A stretch of DNA of 64,000 bases from Coprococcus comes ATCC 27758 (GCF_025149785.1 NZ_CP102277.1:992001-1056000); one strand, 5' to 3'. Positions 8,810 through 17,966 are shown, counted from the first letter of the stretch. Translations and numbers: made by a program. Notes: generated by a model from the sequence alone, not told the origin.

Positions 8810-10171
8810 ATGAAAATTGTAATTATTGGGGACGGGAAGGTTGGTCATAAACTGACCATACAGTTATCCGAAGAAAATTACGATGTGGTTTTGATTGACC
8901 AGAATGAGGGGAAATTAAAAGAAGCACTGAATCAGCTTGATATTCTCTGCATTACCGGAGATGGTGCAGATGCGAAAGTGCAGAAAGAAGCAGGAGTGCC
9001 GGGCGCTGATCTTGTTGTGGCATGTGCATCGACAGACGAACTGAATATGCTGAGCTGCCTGCTCGCAAAGAGACTGGGGGCAAAGCACACGATCGCCCGT
9101 GTAAGGAATCCGATCTATTATCAGCAGATCGATCTTTTGAAAGAGGACTTAAGACTGAGTATGGCTGTCAACCCGGAACTTGCGGCTGCATTTGAGATTT
9201 CCAGATCGATCCTTCTTCCAGATACTGCAAAGGTAGAGACTTTTATGAAGGGAAAAGTCGAAATGGTAGAATTCATTGTCAAAGAAAGAAGCCATCTGGG
9301 CGGAGTATCGCTTGCTGAGCTTTACCGCAAGTTCCAGATCAAAGTTCTGGTATGTGCTGTAAGACGTGGATCGGAAGTGATCATCCCGAATGGTGATTTT
9401 GTCATCCATGATGGAGACCGGCTTCATATTGTTGCATCCCACAAATATATTGAAGAATTTTTCCATCTGATCGGAAAGCGGAAAGAGCCGAAGAATATTC
9501 TGGTTTGTGGTGGGGGAAAAGTCGGATATTATCTGGCAAAACAGCTTTTAGGACTTGGTATGCAGGTTAAGATCATTGAGCAGGACTGGAAGAAATGCGA
9601 AGATCTCTGCGACCAGCTTCCGAAAGCGACGATCATCTGTGGGAATGCCGCAGACCATGATCTTCTGATCGAAGAAGGAATTGAACAGGCAGATGCCCTG
9701 GTCAGCCTGACCGGTATGGATGAGGAGAATATTATCCTTGCACTTTTTGCAAAGACAAAAGGTGTGGACAAGATCGTGGCAAAGGTCAACGAAGACGGAC
9801 GTGCCCAGCTTGTCGAGGAACTTGGGATCGATCTGATCGTATCGGCAAAGACTGCAACAGCAGATGCGATTATGAGTTATGTGCGTGCACGCCAGAATTC
9901 TCTCAAGAATGTCAATGTTGAATCTATGTATCAGCTGGTTGGCGGAAGAGTAGAAGCACTGGAATTTATTATCAAAGAAAAAACAGAATATACAGATATC
10001 CCGTTTAAGGATCTGGAACTGAAGCCGAACAATCTGATCGCATGTATCGGAAGAAAACGGCAGATCATTATTCCGGACGGGGATGAATCCATTCAGGTGG
10101 GCGACAGTGTTGTAATCGTTAAGACCCAGAAGAAAGTTAAGGATATCACAGATATTCTGGCTGAGCAATAG
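8810..10171 (+). CDS. trkA: Trk system potassium uptake regulatory subunit TrkA
   Basis: Cytoplasmic nucleotide-binding (RCK) subunit that gates the TrkH potassium channel. The 453 residues show the full four-part TrkA layout: RCK_N with IIGDGKVGHKL at residues 5-15, TrkA_C, a second RCK_N with LVCGGGKVGYYLAKQL near residue 230, and a second TrkA_C ending with IIIPDGDESIQVGDSVVIV. Both dinucleotide-binding glycine loops and the acidic residue at the end of beta-2 are kept. The ATG follows GAGG. trkH starts 12 nt after the stop, so the two are co-transcribed. Confidence 0.95.
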   Translation: MKIVIIGDGKVGHKLTIQLSEENYDVVLIDQNEGKLKEALNQLDILCITGDGADAKVQKEAGVPGADLVVACASTDELNMLSCLLAKRLGAKHTIARVRNPIYYQQIDLLKEDLRLSMAVNPELAAAFEISRSILLPDTAKVETFMKGKVEMVEFIVKERSHLGGVSLAELYRKFQIKVLVCAVRRGSEVIIPNGDFVIHDGDRLHIVASHKYIEEFFHLIGKRKEPKNILVCGGGKVGYYLAKQLLGLGMQVKIIEQDWKKCEDLCDQLPKATIICGNAADHDLLIEEGIEQADALVSLTGMDEENIILALFAKTKGVDKIVAKVNEDGRAQLVEELGIDLIVSAKTATADAIMSYVRARQNSLKNVNVESMYQLVGGRVEALEFIIKEKTEYTDIPFKDLELKPNNLIACIGRKRQIIIPDGDESIQVGDSVVIVKTQKKVKDITDILAEQ

Positions 10172-10183
10172 GGGTGAAAAGAA

Positions 10184-11629
10184 ATGAATGTGAAAATGAT
10201 ACGCTATATCATCAGTAAGATGATGGGAGCAGAGGGACTGCTGATGCTGCTTCCGATGATGGTTGGAATTATTTATGGCGAGCACACATCGGTTTATTTT
10301 CTGATTACAGCTGCGATCCTGACGGCAATTTATCTGCTGTTTGGCAGAAAATGCCCGGAGAACATGACGATTTATGCCAAAGAAGGTCTGATCATTGTTG
10401 CAACGGCCTGGATTTTCTGGTCACTTGCAGGTGCACTTCCATTTGTACTCAGTAAAAGTATTCCAAGCTATGTGGATGCTTTTTTTGAAACAGTATCCGG
10501 ATTTACGACGACAGGTTCTACGATCCTGACTGAGATTGAAGGACTTCCGAAAGGAATTCTTTTCTGGCGTTCCCTGACACATTGGGTTGGTGGAATGGGA
10601 GTGCTGGTATTTGTTATGGTACTTACCTCTCTGGATGAGAAGAATTCCATGCATCTGATGCGTGCGGAAGTTCCGGGGCCAGAGGCAGATAAACTGGTTC
10701 CAAAGGCAAGAGGAACCGCAAGGATCCTGTATGGAATGTATTTTGCACTGACTACAATTGAGGTAGTTTTTCTTCTGGCAGGAGGGATGAACCTGTTTGA
10801 CGCAGTGACACATGCATTCAGTACTGCCGGTACCGGAGGATTTTCCGGCTACAATGCAAGTGTGGCACACTTCAACAGTGCCTACATTGATGGTGTGATC
10901 ACCGTATTTATGATCCTGTTTGGTATCAATTTTAACCTGTATTTCTTTCTGCTTTTGAAAGAATTTAAGAGTGTATTTAAGAATGAGGAGCTGCGTGCTT
11001 ACCTGGGAATCATTGCAGGAGCAACCGTTGTGATCACCTGCAATATCGCCGGAGGTTATCATTCTCTTTTAAAGGCATTCCGCTATGCGGCGTTCCAGGT
11101 GGCATCCGTGATCACGACAACTGGATTTGTGACGGCAGATTTCAACAAGTGGCCGGAGCTTTCCAAATGTGTTCTGCTTCTTGTGATGGTAATCGGTGCT
11201 TCTGCCGGTTCAACAGGCGGTGGTATCAAAGTATCAAGACTTCTGATCCTGGTAAAAAGCATCCGCCGGGAGCTGAAAACTATGATCCATCCGAAAGCAG
11301 TCAATATCGTAAAAGTAAATGGGAAAAAAGTGAAAGAAGAGACGATGCGGGGGGTATATATATACTTTATTGCGTATATACTAATCCTGATCGTATCCGT
11401 GCTTCTGATCTCGATCAATAACTTTGATTTTACTACTTCATTTACCGGAGTGCTTACTACACTTAATAATGTAGGACCGGGACTGAATCTGGTAGGACCG
11501 GTGGAAAATTTTGCGAAGTTCTCAGACTTCTCGAAGATTGTGTTCTGCGTGGATATGCTGATCGGACGACTGGAGATCTTCCCGTTCCTGATGCTGTTCT
11601 CGCCGTCACTTTGGAGTAGAAAATTCTAA
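10184..11629 (+). CDS. trkH: Trk potassium uptake channel subunit TrkH
   Basis: Membrane pore of the Trk/Ktr superfamily, 481 residues. Four P-loop/selectivity-filter repeats can be read: TVSGFTTTGST, FSTAGTGGFSGYN, SVITTTGFVTADFN and TTLNNVGPGLNLVG, each with its key glycine. The intermediate helix of repeat 3 carries the usual GASAGSTGGGIKVSR signature. It acts with the TrkA encoded just upstream in osmotic and potassium homeostasis. The protein ends normally (FPFLMLFSPSLWSRKF). A third gene starts 39 nt downstream on the same strand. Confidence 0.95.
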   Translation: MNVKMIRYIISKMMGAEGLLMLLPMMVGIIYGEHTSVYFLITAAILTAIYLLFGRKCPENMTIYAKEGLIIVATAWIFWSLAGALPFVLSKSIPSYVDAFFETVSGFTTTGSTILTEIEGLPKGILFWRSLTHWVGGMGVLVFVMVLTSLDEKNSMHLMRAEVPGPEADKLVPKARGTARILYGMYFALTTIEVVFLLAGGMNLFDAVTHAFSTAGTGGFSGYNASVAHFNSAYIDGVITVFMILFGINFNLYFFLLLKEFKSVFKNEELRAYLGIIAGATVVITCNIAGGYHSLLKAFRYAAFQVASVITTTGFVTADFNKWPELSKCVLLLVMVIGASAGSTGGGIKVSRLLILVKSIRRELKTMIHPKAVNIVKVNGKKVKEETMRGVYIYFIAYILILIVSVLLISINNFDFTTSFTGVLTTLNNVGPGLNLVGPVENFAKFSDFSKIVFCVDMLIGRLEIFPFLMLFSPSLWSRKF

Positions 11630-11668
11630 GACAGCTTTGGTAAGGCAAAACGATGAAAAGGAGAATTT

Positions 11669-13279
11669 ATGAAAAAGAAAAATATAGCGATCAGTTTTCT
11701 GCTGCTTTTAGTGGCAGCAGGAATCTGGTATTATGTATCACTGCCGGCTTTTAATATCCATTCTTCCGGAGTGTGGTATTTTGTGCTTGTTCTGGTGCTT
11801 GCGGTCGGTCTTGTGCTTGCAGGAAAAAAAGGCTTGCGATACGGAGCGATTGATCTGAAGGAGATGAAAGAATCCAAAGGTTTCAAATGGTGTGTCCGTC
11901 TTTTTATTCTTTTGTTAGTGATTTATCTGGCTGGAACCATTCTTTCTTCACCGATTGTGAATGCGAAGAAATACCAACAGCTTCTGAAGGTAGAAGAGGG
12001 CGAATTCACAAAAGATATCGAGGAGCTTTCCTTTGACCAGATCCCGCTTCTGGATAAGGAGTCTGCGCAGCTTTTAGGAGACCGGAAGATGGGAAGCATG
12101 TCAGACATGGTATCCCAGTTTGAGGTGGACGATATCTACAGTCAGATCAACTACAAGGATCGTCCGGTCCGTGTGTCACCTTTGAAATATGCGAATCTGA
12201 TCAAATGGTTTACCAATCGGAAAGATGGACTTCCTGCATATATCCGGATCGATATGGCAAGTCAGACAACGGAGATGGTAAAGCTGGAGCAGGGAATGAA
12301 GTATTCGACCAGCGAGCATTTTGGAAGAAATATTTACCGTCATCTTCGTTTTGCGCATCCGACTTATATTTACGGAGACCTTAGTTTTGAAATTGATGAT
12401 AATGGTGTTCCATACTGGGTAGCACCGGTCAAAAAGTATAATATCGGTCTTTTCGGAGGAGAAACGGTAGGGCATGTGGTGCTCTGCAATGCGATCACCG
12501 GCGAAATGCAGGACTACAGGATCGATGAAGTCCCGGAATGGATCGACCGAGCCTATTCGGCAGATCTTCTGGTACAGCTTTATGATTATTATGGCACGTT
12601 AAAGCATGGGTATTTTAACAGTGTACTCAGCCAGAAAGATTGTCTGAAGACAACAAACGGATATAATTATCTGGCGATTGATGATGATGTATGGGTGTAC
12701 ACGGGAGTAACTTCTGTAAACAGTGACCAGTCCAATGTGGGATTTGTTCTGATGAACCAGAGAACTATGGAGACAAAGTATTATCCGGTGGCAGGTGCGA
12801 TCGAGGATTCTGCGATGGCATCGGCAGAAGGACAGGTACAGAACCTGAAGTATCGGGCGACTTTCCCGCTGCTGCTTAACATTTCCGGGGAGCCGACTTA
12901 CTTTATGGCACTTAAGGATGATGCAGGACTTGTGAAAAAGTATGCAATGGTCAATGTCCAGAAGTACCAGGTTGTTGCGATCGGGGATACGGTAAGTGTA
13001 TGTGAAGAATCCTACAATAATCTGCTTCTTACCAATGGAATCAAGGAAAAAGAAGAAGTGAAGATGGATACCGGCACGATCGAAGGAAAGATCACGAAAA
13101 TCGCCCAGGGCGTTATAGATGGAGATTCTCATTACTACATTATGCTGGAAGGATCAGATGAGATTTTTGATGTATCGGTAGTCGATTTTATTGAGATTAT
13201 CAAGTACAATGTGGGAGATGATGTAAAACTGGAGTATGCAAAAGGGGATAAGGCAAATACGGTTTTGTCTTTGAAATAG
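11669..13279 (+). CDS. uncharacterised membrane-anchored protein of the Trk operon
   Basis: 536 residues that I cannot assign to a named family. Three hydrophobic segments lie near the N-terminus (about residues 5-25, 35-53 and 75-94), followed by a large, probably extracytoplasmic region (95-470) rich in beta-type sequence and aromatic residues (YIYGDLSFEIDDNGVPYWVAP, WVYTGVTSVNSDQSN). The last ~65 residues (GTIEGKITKIAQGVIDGDSHYYIML...) look like a small OB-type beta barrel. The start has AAGGAG 7 nt upstream and lies 39 nt after trkH, with no terminator between. Position suggests a link to potassium uptake or envelope sensing, but this is inference from context only. Confidence 0.7.
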   Translation: MKKKNIAISFLLLLVAAGIWYYVSLPAFNIHSSGVWYFVLVLVLAVGLVLAGKKGLRYGAIDLKEMKESKGFKWCVRLFILLLVIYLAGTILSSPIVNAKKYQQLLKVEEGEFTKDIEELSFDQIPLLDKESAQLLGDRKMGSMSDMVSQFEVDDIYSQINYKDRPVRVSPLKYANLIKWFTNRKDGLPAYIRIDMASQTTEMVKLEQGMKYSTSEHFGRNIYRHLRFAHPTYIYGDLSFEIDDNGVPYWVAPVKKYNIGLFGGETVGHVVLCNAITGEMQDYRIDEVPEWIDRAYSADLLVQLYDYYGTLKHGYFNSVLSQKDCLKTTNGYNYLAIDDDVWVYTGVTSVNSDQSNVGFVLMNQRTMETKYYPVAGAIEDSAMASAEGQVQNLKYRATFPLLLNISGEPTYFMALKDDAGLVKKYAMVNVQKYQVVAIGDTVSVCEESYNNLLLTNGIKEKEEVKMDTGTIEGKITKIAQGVIDGDSHYYIMLEGSDEIFDVSVVDFIEIIKYNVGDDVKLEYAKGDKANTVLSLK

Positions 13280-13320
13280 CATGATGTTGGGGCTGTGAAA
13301 AAAGCATAGTCCCGAAAAAA

Positions 13321-13360
13321 AGAAGGACCAAGGGTTTATTATAAACCCTAAGGTCCTTCT
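13321..13360. terminator. strong symmetric hairpin upstream of the transposase
   Basis: Stem AGAAGGACC-A-AGGGTTTA pairs with TAAACCCT-A-AGGTCCTTCT around a 3-nt loop (TTA). It lies between the Trk operon and the transposase start codon. It may stop read-through into the transposase, as hairpins inside IS ends often do. The T-run is weak (TTCTTTCTG). Confidence 0.6.
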
Positions 13361-13381
13361 TTCTGTTATAATTAGCTTGCA

Positions 13382-14956
13382 ATGAAAATTAATAACATAA
13401 TCTATTCTAACCCAAAACAGGCAGTTTTGCCACTGCTAATTCAAGATTATCTGGACATCTGTGATCCAGTGCTGACTTTTGACAAATTTATGGGAGAAAT
13501 TGAACTGGAGAAGTATCTGAAAAATATTCCACAACATTATACAGGAAGACTCAGATATGACCCGGTCAGCATGCTGAAGACAGTTTTGTTCGGATTTATG
13601 GCGAATGGCTATATATCATTACGTGAGTTGGAGGACCAGTGTAAAGTCAATCTCCGCTTCATGTATCTCATGGATCATCAAACACCTTCTTATCGTACCT
13701 TCGGCTACTTCATTAACGAGGTACTTGCTGATTCCATTAAAGAAATATTTCAAGACATAAATAAAAAAATCTTCGAGACAGAACATGTGGATCTCCAACA
13801 TCTATACATCGATGGCTCCAAGTTTGAAGCAAATACAAATAAATATTCCTGGGTGTGGAAAAAAGCCACAGAAAAATCCAGATACCGTCTCTTTGATAAG
13901 ATTACTACACTCTTTGAGGAAATCAATGAAGAACTGTCATGTACAGGGATAAAGCTTTGTATCAATAGTGAGTATGCACCTGAGTATCTGAAGAAAGCGA
14001 CTGAACAGTATGCAGAAGCCTGGCAGATTGATGAAACGATGTTTGTTCATGGGAGGGGACATCGCAAAACCACGCAGCAACGTCATTATGAGAAACTTAG
14101 GGAGTATGCTGTAAAACTAGAAGAATACGTGGAAAAAATCAAAATCTGTGGGAAGGAACGCAACAGCTACTCAAAGACAGATCATTCAGCCACTTTTATG
14201 CGGATCAAGACGGACTATATGGGAAATGACCAGCTGCTTCCAGCTTACAATGTGCAGGTTGGTGTTGCGGATGAATACATTGCTGTTGTTGATGTAAATC
14301 AGTATCGCTCAGACATGGATTGTTTTATTCCGTTGATGAACGAGTTTTATACTACATATGGCTTTTATCCGAAGTATCCAGTGGCAGATGCCGGATATGG
14401 TTCTTACAACAATTACATCTTTTGTGAACAGCATGGAATGGAAAAGTATATGAAATTCACCATGTTCAAGAAAGAGACTACTGACAGGAAGTATCGTGAA
14501 GATCCATTCCGAGCGGTAAATTTTCCAATTGGTGAAGACGGAATCATGCGTTGTCCAAACGGGAAAAACTTTTATCTTCGGTATCGAAAAAACGTAAAGG
14601 GAAACAAGTATGGACGTCAGGAAGAATACTACCAGTGTGAAGACTGTTCCGGATGTCCATACGCAGAACAATGTAAAAAGACAGATAAAAACCGTATCGT
14701 TCGGATCAACCGTGAACTTACAGCGATGCATCAGGAAGTAATTGAAAATCTTGAAAGTATCCAGGGAGCACTTCTAAGAATGAATAGATCTATTCAGGCA
14801 GAAGGTACATTTGGCATCATCAAAAACGACCGTTGGTACAAAAGAATTGTCCGAAGAGGAATAAAATCTGTTCTGCTGGAAGTATTTCTTGTTTCTATTG
14901 GACACAATCTTTATAAATATCACAACAAACAGAAAAAAGTTGCAACTGCCGCATAG
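13382..14956 (+). CDS. IS1182 family transposase
   Basis: DDE transposase of 524 residues, intact. The N-terminal DUF772-type domain covers about residues 15-110 (RLRYDPVSMLKTVLFGFMANGYISLRELE). The catalytic core includes LYIDGSKFEANTNKYSWVWKK, DHSATFMRIKTDYMGN and PVADAGYGSYNNY. A Cys4-type zinc ribbon follows (YQCEDCSGCPYAEQC) near residue 430, and the C-terminus has the family motif QAEGTFGIIKNDRWYKRIVRRG with the last acidic residue. Length and order match full IS1182 transposases, so the element may be active. The ATG is preceded by AGCTTGCA rather than a clear ribosome site, suggesting weak translation. Confidence 0.9.
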   Translation: MKINNIIYSNPKQAVLPLLIQDYLDICDPVLTFDKFMGEIELEKYLKNIPQHYTGRLRYDPVSMLKTVLFGFMANGYISLRELEDQCKVNLRFMYLMDHQTPSYRTFGYFINEVLADSIKEIFQDINKKIFETEHVDLQHLYIDGSKFEANTNKYSWVWKKATEKSRYRLFDKITTLFEEINEELSCTGIKLCINSEYAPEYLKKATEQYAEAWQIDETMFVHGRGHRKTTQQRHYEKLREYAVKLEEYVEKIKICGKERNSYSKTDHSATFMRIKTDYMGNDQLLPAYNVQVGVADEYIAVVDVNQYRSDMDCFIPLMNEFYTTYGFYPKYPVADAGYGSYNNYIFCEQHGMEKYMKFTMFKKETTDRKYREDPFRAVNFPIGEDGIMRCPNGKNFYLRYRKNVKGNKYGRQEEYYQCEDCSGCPYAEQCKKTDKNRIVRINRELTAMHQEVIENLESIQGALLRMNRSIQAEGTFGIIKNDRWYKRIVRRGIKSVLLEVFLVSIGHNLYKYHNKQKKVATAA

Positions 14957-15039
14957 GATTCCATAATAGCTTTCTTATGGGGAAAGGGGAGTTATACACT
15001 TTTTTATGAACTATAACTACTGTTGTATTCATAAGCAAA

Positions 15040-15075
15040 GGACGCATGAAAAAACTTTCGTTTTTTCACACGCCC
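15040..15075. repeat. hairpin at possible right end of the IS
   Basis: GGACGCATGAAAAAAC and GTTTTTTCACACGCCC form a near-perfect stem around TTTC. The right arm resembles the inverse of the left IS end, so this may be the right terminus or an adjacent terminator-like structure. Confidence 0.5.
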
Positions 15076-15077
15076 TT

Positions 15078-15158
15078 TGATACCAGATTGCGAGAGTGCA
15101 AAAATCCTCTTGCAAGCAAGCTTGCATCGGCTTTCTGACCTTTTGACCCTGGTATCAT
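15078..15158. repeat. dispersed palindromic repeat, copy 2
   Basis: Exact 60-bp match (15099-15158) to 5217-5276. In this copy the outer 9-bp ends TGATACCAG (15078-15086) and CTGGTATCA (15149-15157) are perfect inverted repeats, while the inner left arm has diverged. It directly abuts the probable right end of the IS. Confidence 0.85.
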
Positions 15159-15199
15159 AGCATAAAAAGAATGTGCTCTGCCACATTTGGAAAACCATA

Positions 15200-15242
15200 A
15201 AAGGAGGGATGAAGATTTACAGAAAATCTTCATCCCTCCTTT
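15200..15242. terminator. bidirectional terminator after the small ATPase gene
   Basis: A 19-bp stem (AAAGGAGGGATGAAGATTT with its complement, loop ACAG) flanked by A and T runs. It lies 15 bp past the stop of the minus-strand ATPase gene. Confidence 0.85.
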
Positions 15243-15257
15243 TGGATAATGTCTATC

Positions 15258-15680
15258 TTAGTTAAGGAGTGTACAATCTTCAAAATCTACATTACCAAGC
15301 TGTTCATTCGTTGCACTGATGCTGACATAAAAATCTACATCATTTTCTTTGGAGATCTTTTTCAGTGTTTCGATGAAAGAAGGAATGTTCTCAAGTGTGA
15401 TGTCGGCGTGCTTTAAAATACCGTCGATAAAGATTGCTTTGATATCATGGTCTGCGCTTAACATACCGTAAATAAATCCAAGATATTCATCGGTATTGGT
15501 GATTACATCATAGTCATCCATGCAGATCGCTCTGATGTTGAAAGATAAGCTGTATGTATCTCTGTGGCTCTTCTTGATGAAGAATACGTTTCCTTCACAT
15601 GTCTTTACAGCTTCGTTAGCACGTTCGATCATTTGCTGGGTTTTTCCGCTTCCTTTTGGGCCTGTCAATAAATTAACCAT
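15258..15680 (-). CDS. small P-loop ATPase of unknown function
   Basis: 140-residue cytoplasmic protein starting MVNLLTGPKGSGKTQQM: the Walker A loop GPKGSGKT lies at residues 7-14 and a Walker B-like strand at IKAIFIDGIL near residue 84. A late SISAT motif could be a sensor strand. No other domain is visible, so it is close to a bare nucleotide-binding fold; the substrate and role are unknown. The start at 15680 is set by AAAGGAGAC 11 nt upstream; a longer open frame to 15749 has no ribosome site. Monocistronic, with a strong terminator. Confidence 0.75.
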   Translation of the reverse strand: MVNLLTGPKGSGKTQQMIERANEAVKTCEGNVFFIKKSHRDTYSLSFNIRAICMDDYDVITNTDEYLGFIYGMLSADHDIKAIFIDGILKHADITLENIPSFIETLKKISKENDVDFYVSISATNEQLGNVDFEDCTLLN

Positions 15681-15778
15681 ATTATCAAGTCTCCTTTGTT
15701 TATGAATTTGTACTAAAAAAGTACGAGATTTTATAAAACTATTATACACTAATCACAATGCATTAACAAGCTATTTAT

Positions 15779-15807
15779 TTGCATCTTTTAAAGAAATGTG
15801 ATACGAT
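15779..15807 (+). promoter_or_regulatory. promoter of the COG0523-recQ operon
   Basis: TTGCAT (15779-15784), a 17-bp spacer and TACGAT (15802-15807) with an extended -10 TG at 15799-15800. It lies 75 bp upstream of the first GTPase start. I could not identify a clear Zur operator. Confidence 0.6.
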
Positions 15808-15881
15808 ATAGCTCGGAAACAATTTACAGTTAGAAAAGGCTAATTTATGAAATTATAATAATAAGAAAAGAGGAACGAAAA

Positions 15882-17009
15882 ATGACGAAAGTTGATATTA
15901 TTTCTGGTTTCCTGGGAGCAGGAAAGACAACATTCATCAAGAAACTGATCGAGGATGTATTTCCGGGAGAAAGACTGGTCCTGATCGAGAACGAATTTGG
16001 GGAGATCGGTATTGATGGCGGATTCTTAAAAGATGCCGGCGTTGAGATCACAGAGATGAACTCAGGATGTATCTGCTGTACACTGGTGGGGGATTTTAGC
16101 AAAGCACTTCAGAAAGTACTTGTAGATTATACACCGGATCGTGTCATCATCGAACCTTCAGGAGTTGGAAAGCTTTCTGATGTTGTAAAAGCAATCGAGG
16201 GTGTCAAAGATGAGGCAGATATTGAGATTGACGGAAGAATCACAGTTGTTGACGGTAAGAAAGCAAAGATCTATCTCAAGAACTTCGGAGAATTCTTCAA
16301 TAACCAGGTAGAGCATGCATCTACGATCGTTATCAGCCGTACCCAGATGATGACAGATGAAAAGGTAGAAGAGTGCGTGCATATGCTGCGTGAGAAAAAT
16401 GCAGAGGCAACCATTATTTCCACACCTTGGGAAGAACTTGGAAAAGATGCCGTTTTGCATGCCCTGCAGCATGGCGCTGAGATCGAAGGTATCCTGGAAG
16501 AACATGCACATGAGCATGACGACCACGAACATCATTATCATCATGATGACGAATGTGGCTGCGGTCATGATCACGAGCATCATCACGATCACGAAGAGCA
16601 TGAGCATCATCACGAACATGATGAGAACTGCACCTGCGGATGCCACGATCATGACCATGAACACCATCATGATGAGAACTGCACCTGCGGATGCCATGAC
16701 CATCACCACGGACACGAAGGACATCATCATGCAGATGAAGTATTTACAAGCTGGGGCAAGGAGACTGCTCATAAGTATACAGAAGAAGAACTGGATTACC
16801 TGCTGAAAGCATTATCTGAGACAGATGCTTACGGAACCGTACTTCGTTCCAAAGGAATTATCCAGATGGCAGACGGTTCCTGGAAGCAGTTTGATATGGT
16901 TCCGGAAGAATATGAAGTCCGTGAGGGACAGGCTGATTACACAGGACGTGTATGCGTGATCGGAACAGATCTCAAAGAAGAGGATCTGATTAAGTTATTC
17001 CATATCTAG
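15882..17009 (+). CDS. COG0523 (CobW/YciC-like) GTPase with His/Cys-rich insert
   Basis: G3E-family GTPase of 375 residues, probably a cytoplasmic metal (likely zinc) chaperone. Motifs: Walker A GFLGAGKTT (9-17), ENEFGEIGIDGGFL, the family metal site GCICC (Cys63-Cys66), and IIEPSGVGKLSD. The G4 position reads SRTQ in place of NKxD. Residues about 206-283 are an extreme metal-binding insert of His, Asp, Glu and CTCGC/CGCGH clusters with an internal 17-residue repeat. The C-terminal CobW_C-like domain (YGTVLRSKGIIQMADGSWKQFDMVPEEYEVREG) follows. AGAGGAACG precedes the ATG. A second COG0523 gene starts 15 nt later. Confidence 0.9.
   Translation: MTKVDIISGFLGAGKTTFIKKLIEDVFPGERLVLIENEFGEIGIDGGFLKDAGVEITEMNSGCICCTLVGDFSKALQKVLVDYTPDRVIIEPSGVGKLSDVVKAIEGVKDEADIEIDGRITVVDGKKAKIYLKNFGEFFNNQVEHASTIVISRTQMMTDEKVEECVHMLREKNAEATIISTPWEELGKDAVLHALQHGAEIEGILEEHAHEHDDHEHHYHHDDECGCGHDHEHHHDHEEHEHHHEHDENCTCGCHDHDHEHHHDENCTCGCHDHHHGHEGHHHADEVFTSWGKETAHKYTEEELDYLLKALSETDAYGTVLRSKGIIQMADGSWKQFDMVPEEYEVREGQADYTGRVCVIGTDLKEEDLIKLFHI
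16620..16709. repeat. 51-bp coding tandem repeat in the metal-binding insert
   Basis: A 51-bp unit encoding DENCTCGCHDHDHEHHH begins at 16620 and repeats from 16671 to about 16709 with a few base changes. It lengthens the His/Cys-rich insert in frame. Confidence 0.85.
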
Positions 17010-17024
17010 GAGGAGCAAGCGGCG

Positions 17025-17966
17025 ATGACAACACCGGTATATATCTGTACAGGATTTCTGGACAGTGGAAAAACAACATTTATCAAGGACACACTGATGA
17101 AGCAGGAATGGATCGAAGAAGGTCCGACATTGCTTTTGCAGTGTGAAGAGGGAGAGGAAGAGTACTCGGAAAAATATCTGGATGAGAACGGACTGTTCCT
17201 CTTCAATATAGAAGAAAGAGAAAAGTTAAATAAAACTTTCTTTGAAAACTGTGAGAAGATCTATCATCCGGTCCAGGTGATCATTGAGTACAATGGAACC
17301 TGGGATCTCCAGGAAATCCTGGATGAAGATTTTCCACGTAACTGGGAGATTCAGGGTGTGTACTCAACGGTTAGCGGTGAGACGCTGGACATGTACCTGA
17401 AGAATATGCGGAATATGCTGATGAACCAGCTTACAGAATCTGAGTTGATCATCATCAACCGTTGTGGGGAAAATACAGACCGAAGTGCGTTCAGACGTGC
17501 CCTTAAGATCCAGAACCCACAGGCACAGCTGATCTTTGAAGGCGTGGATGGCAATATTATCCCGCAGACAGAAGAGGATCTGCCATATGATCTGAAAGCA
17601 GACCATATCTTCATTGATGATGTGGACTTTGGTACCTGGTATGTGGATGCATATGAGCATCCGGAGCGCTACGAGCACAAGAAGATCACCTTCCTTGCAC
17701 AGCTTTTCCGTCCGAAGGGAATGCCGGCAAATATGCTGATTCCGGGAAGACAGATCATGACCTGCTGCGCAGATGATATCCGTTTCTATGGATATCCATG
17801 TAATCTTGGAAGGGCAGCGCAGATTACACAGAGAAGCTGGAAAAAAGTAACCGTCAAGTTCGAGTACGAAGCGTACCGTCCGATGGTTCCAAAGCAGCCG
17901 GTTCTTTATATGCTGGAGATGGAATCCGCAGAAAAACCGGAAGAAGAGGTAGTATATCTTGGATAA
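17025..17966 (+). CDS. second COG0523-like GTPase lacking the CxCC motif
   Basis: 313 residues. The N-terminus [20 protein letters not shown] carries a good Walker A loop, and the rest follows the G3E fold ([48 protein letters not shown]). The CxCC metal site is absent: the equivalent strand reads [17 protein letters not shown]. There is no His-rich insert. The C-terminal part ([47 protein letters not shown]) resembles a modified CobW_C domain. AGGAGG lies upstream; it follows the first COG0523 gene by 15 nt and overlaps recQ by 8 nt. The pair may work as a heteromeric metal-delivery GTPase; that is inference. Confidence 0.8.
   Translation: MTTPVYICTGFLDSGKTTFIKDTLMKQEWIEEGPTLLLQCEEGEEEYSEKYLDENGLFLFNIEEREKLNKTFFENCEKIYHPVQVIIEYNGTWDLQEILDEDFPRNWEIQGVYSTVSGETLDMYLKNMRNMLMNQLTESELIIINRCGENTDRSAFRRALKIQNPQAQLIFEGVDGNIIPQTEEDLPYDLKADHIFIDDVDFGTWYVDAYEHPERYEHKKITFLAQLFRPKGMPANMLIPGRQIMTCCADDIRFYGYPCNLGRAAQITQRSWKKVTVKFEYEAYRPMVPKQPVLYMLEMESAEKPEEEVVYLG

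Larger units (their letters stand above)
13289..15075. mobile_element. IS1182-family insertion sequence (ends approximate)
   Basis: One full-length transposase gene flanked by possible imperfect terminal repeats: GGGGCTGTGAAAAAAG at 13289-13304 and, on the other strand, GGGCGTGTGAAAAAACG at 15075-15059. No target-site duplication is evident, so both borders are provisional; the right border could lie anywhere from about 14970 to 15075. The element lies between the Trk operon and an unrelated ATPase gene and does not visibly break a gene. Confidence 0.5.

Noticed and set aside
9548-10285. 245-codon open frame on the minus strand
   Set aside because: It is the antisense shadow of trkA/trkH; His/Cys/Phe-rich composition with no ribosome site or family match.
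16158-16772. 204-codon minus-strand frame rich in Met and Val
   Set aside because: Mirror of the His/Asp codons of the COG0523 metal-binding insert; a composition artefact, not a membrane protein.
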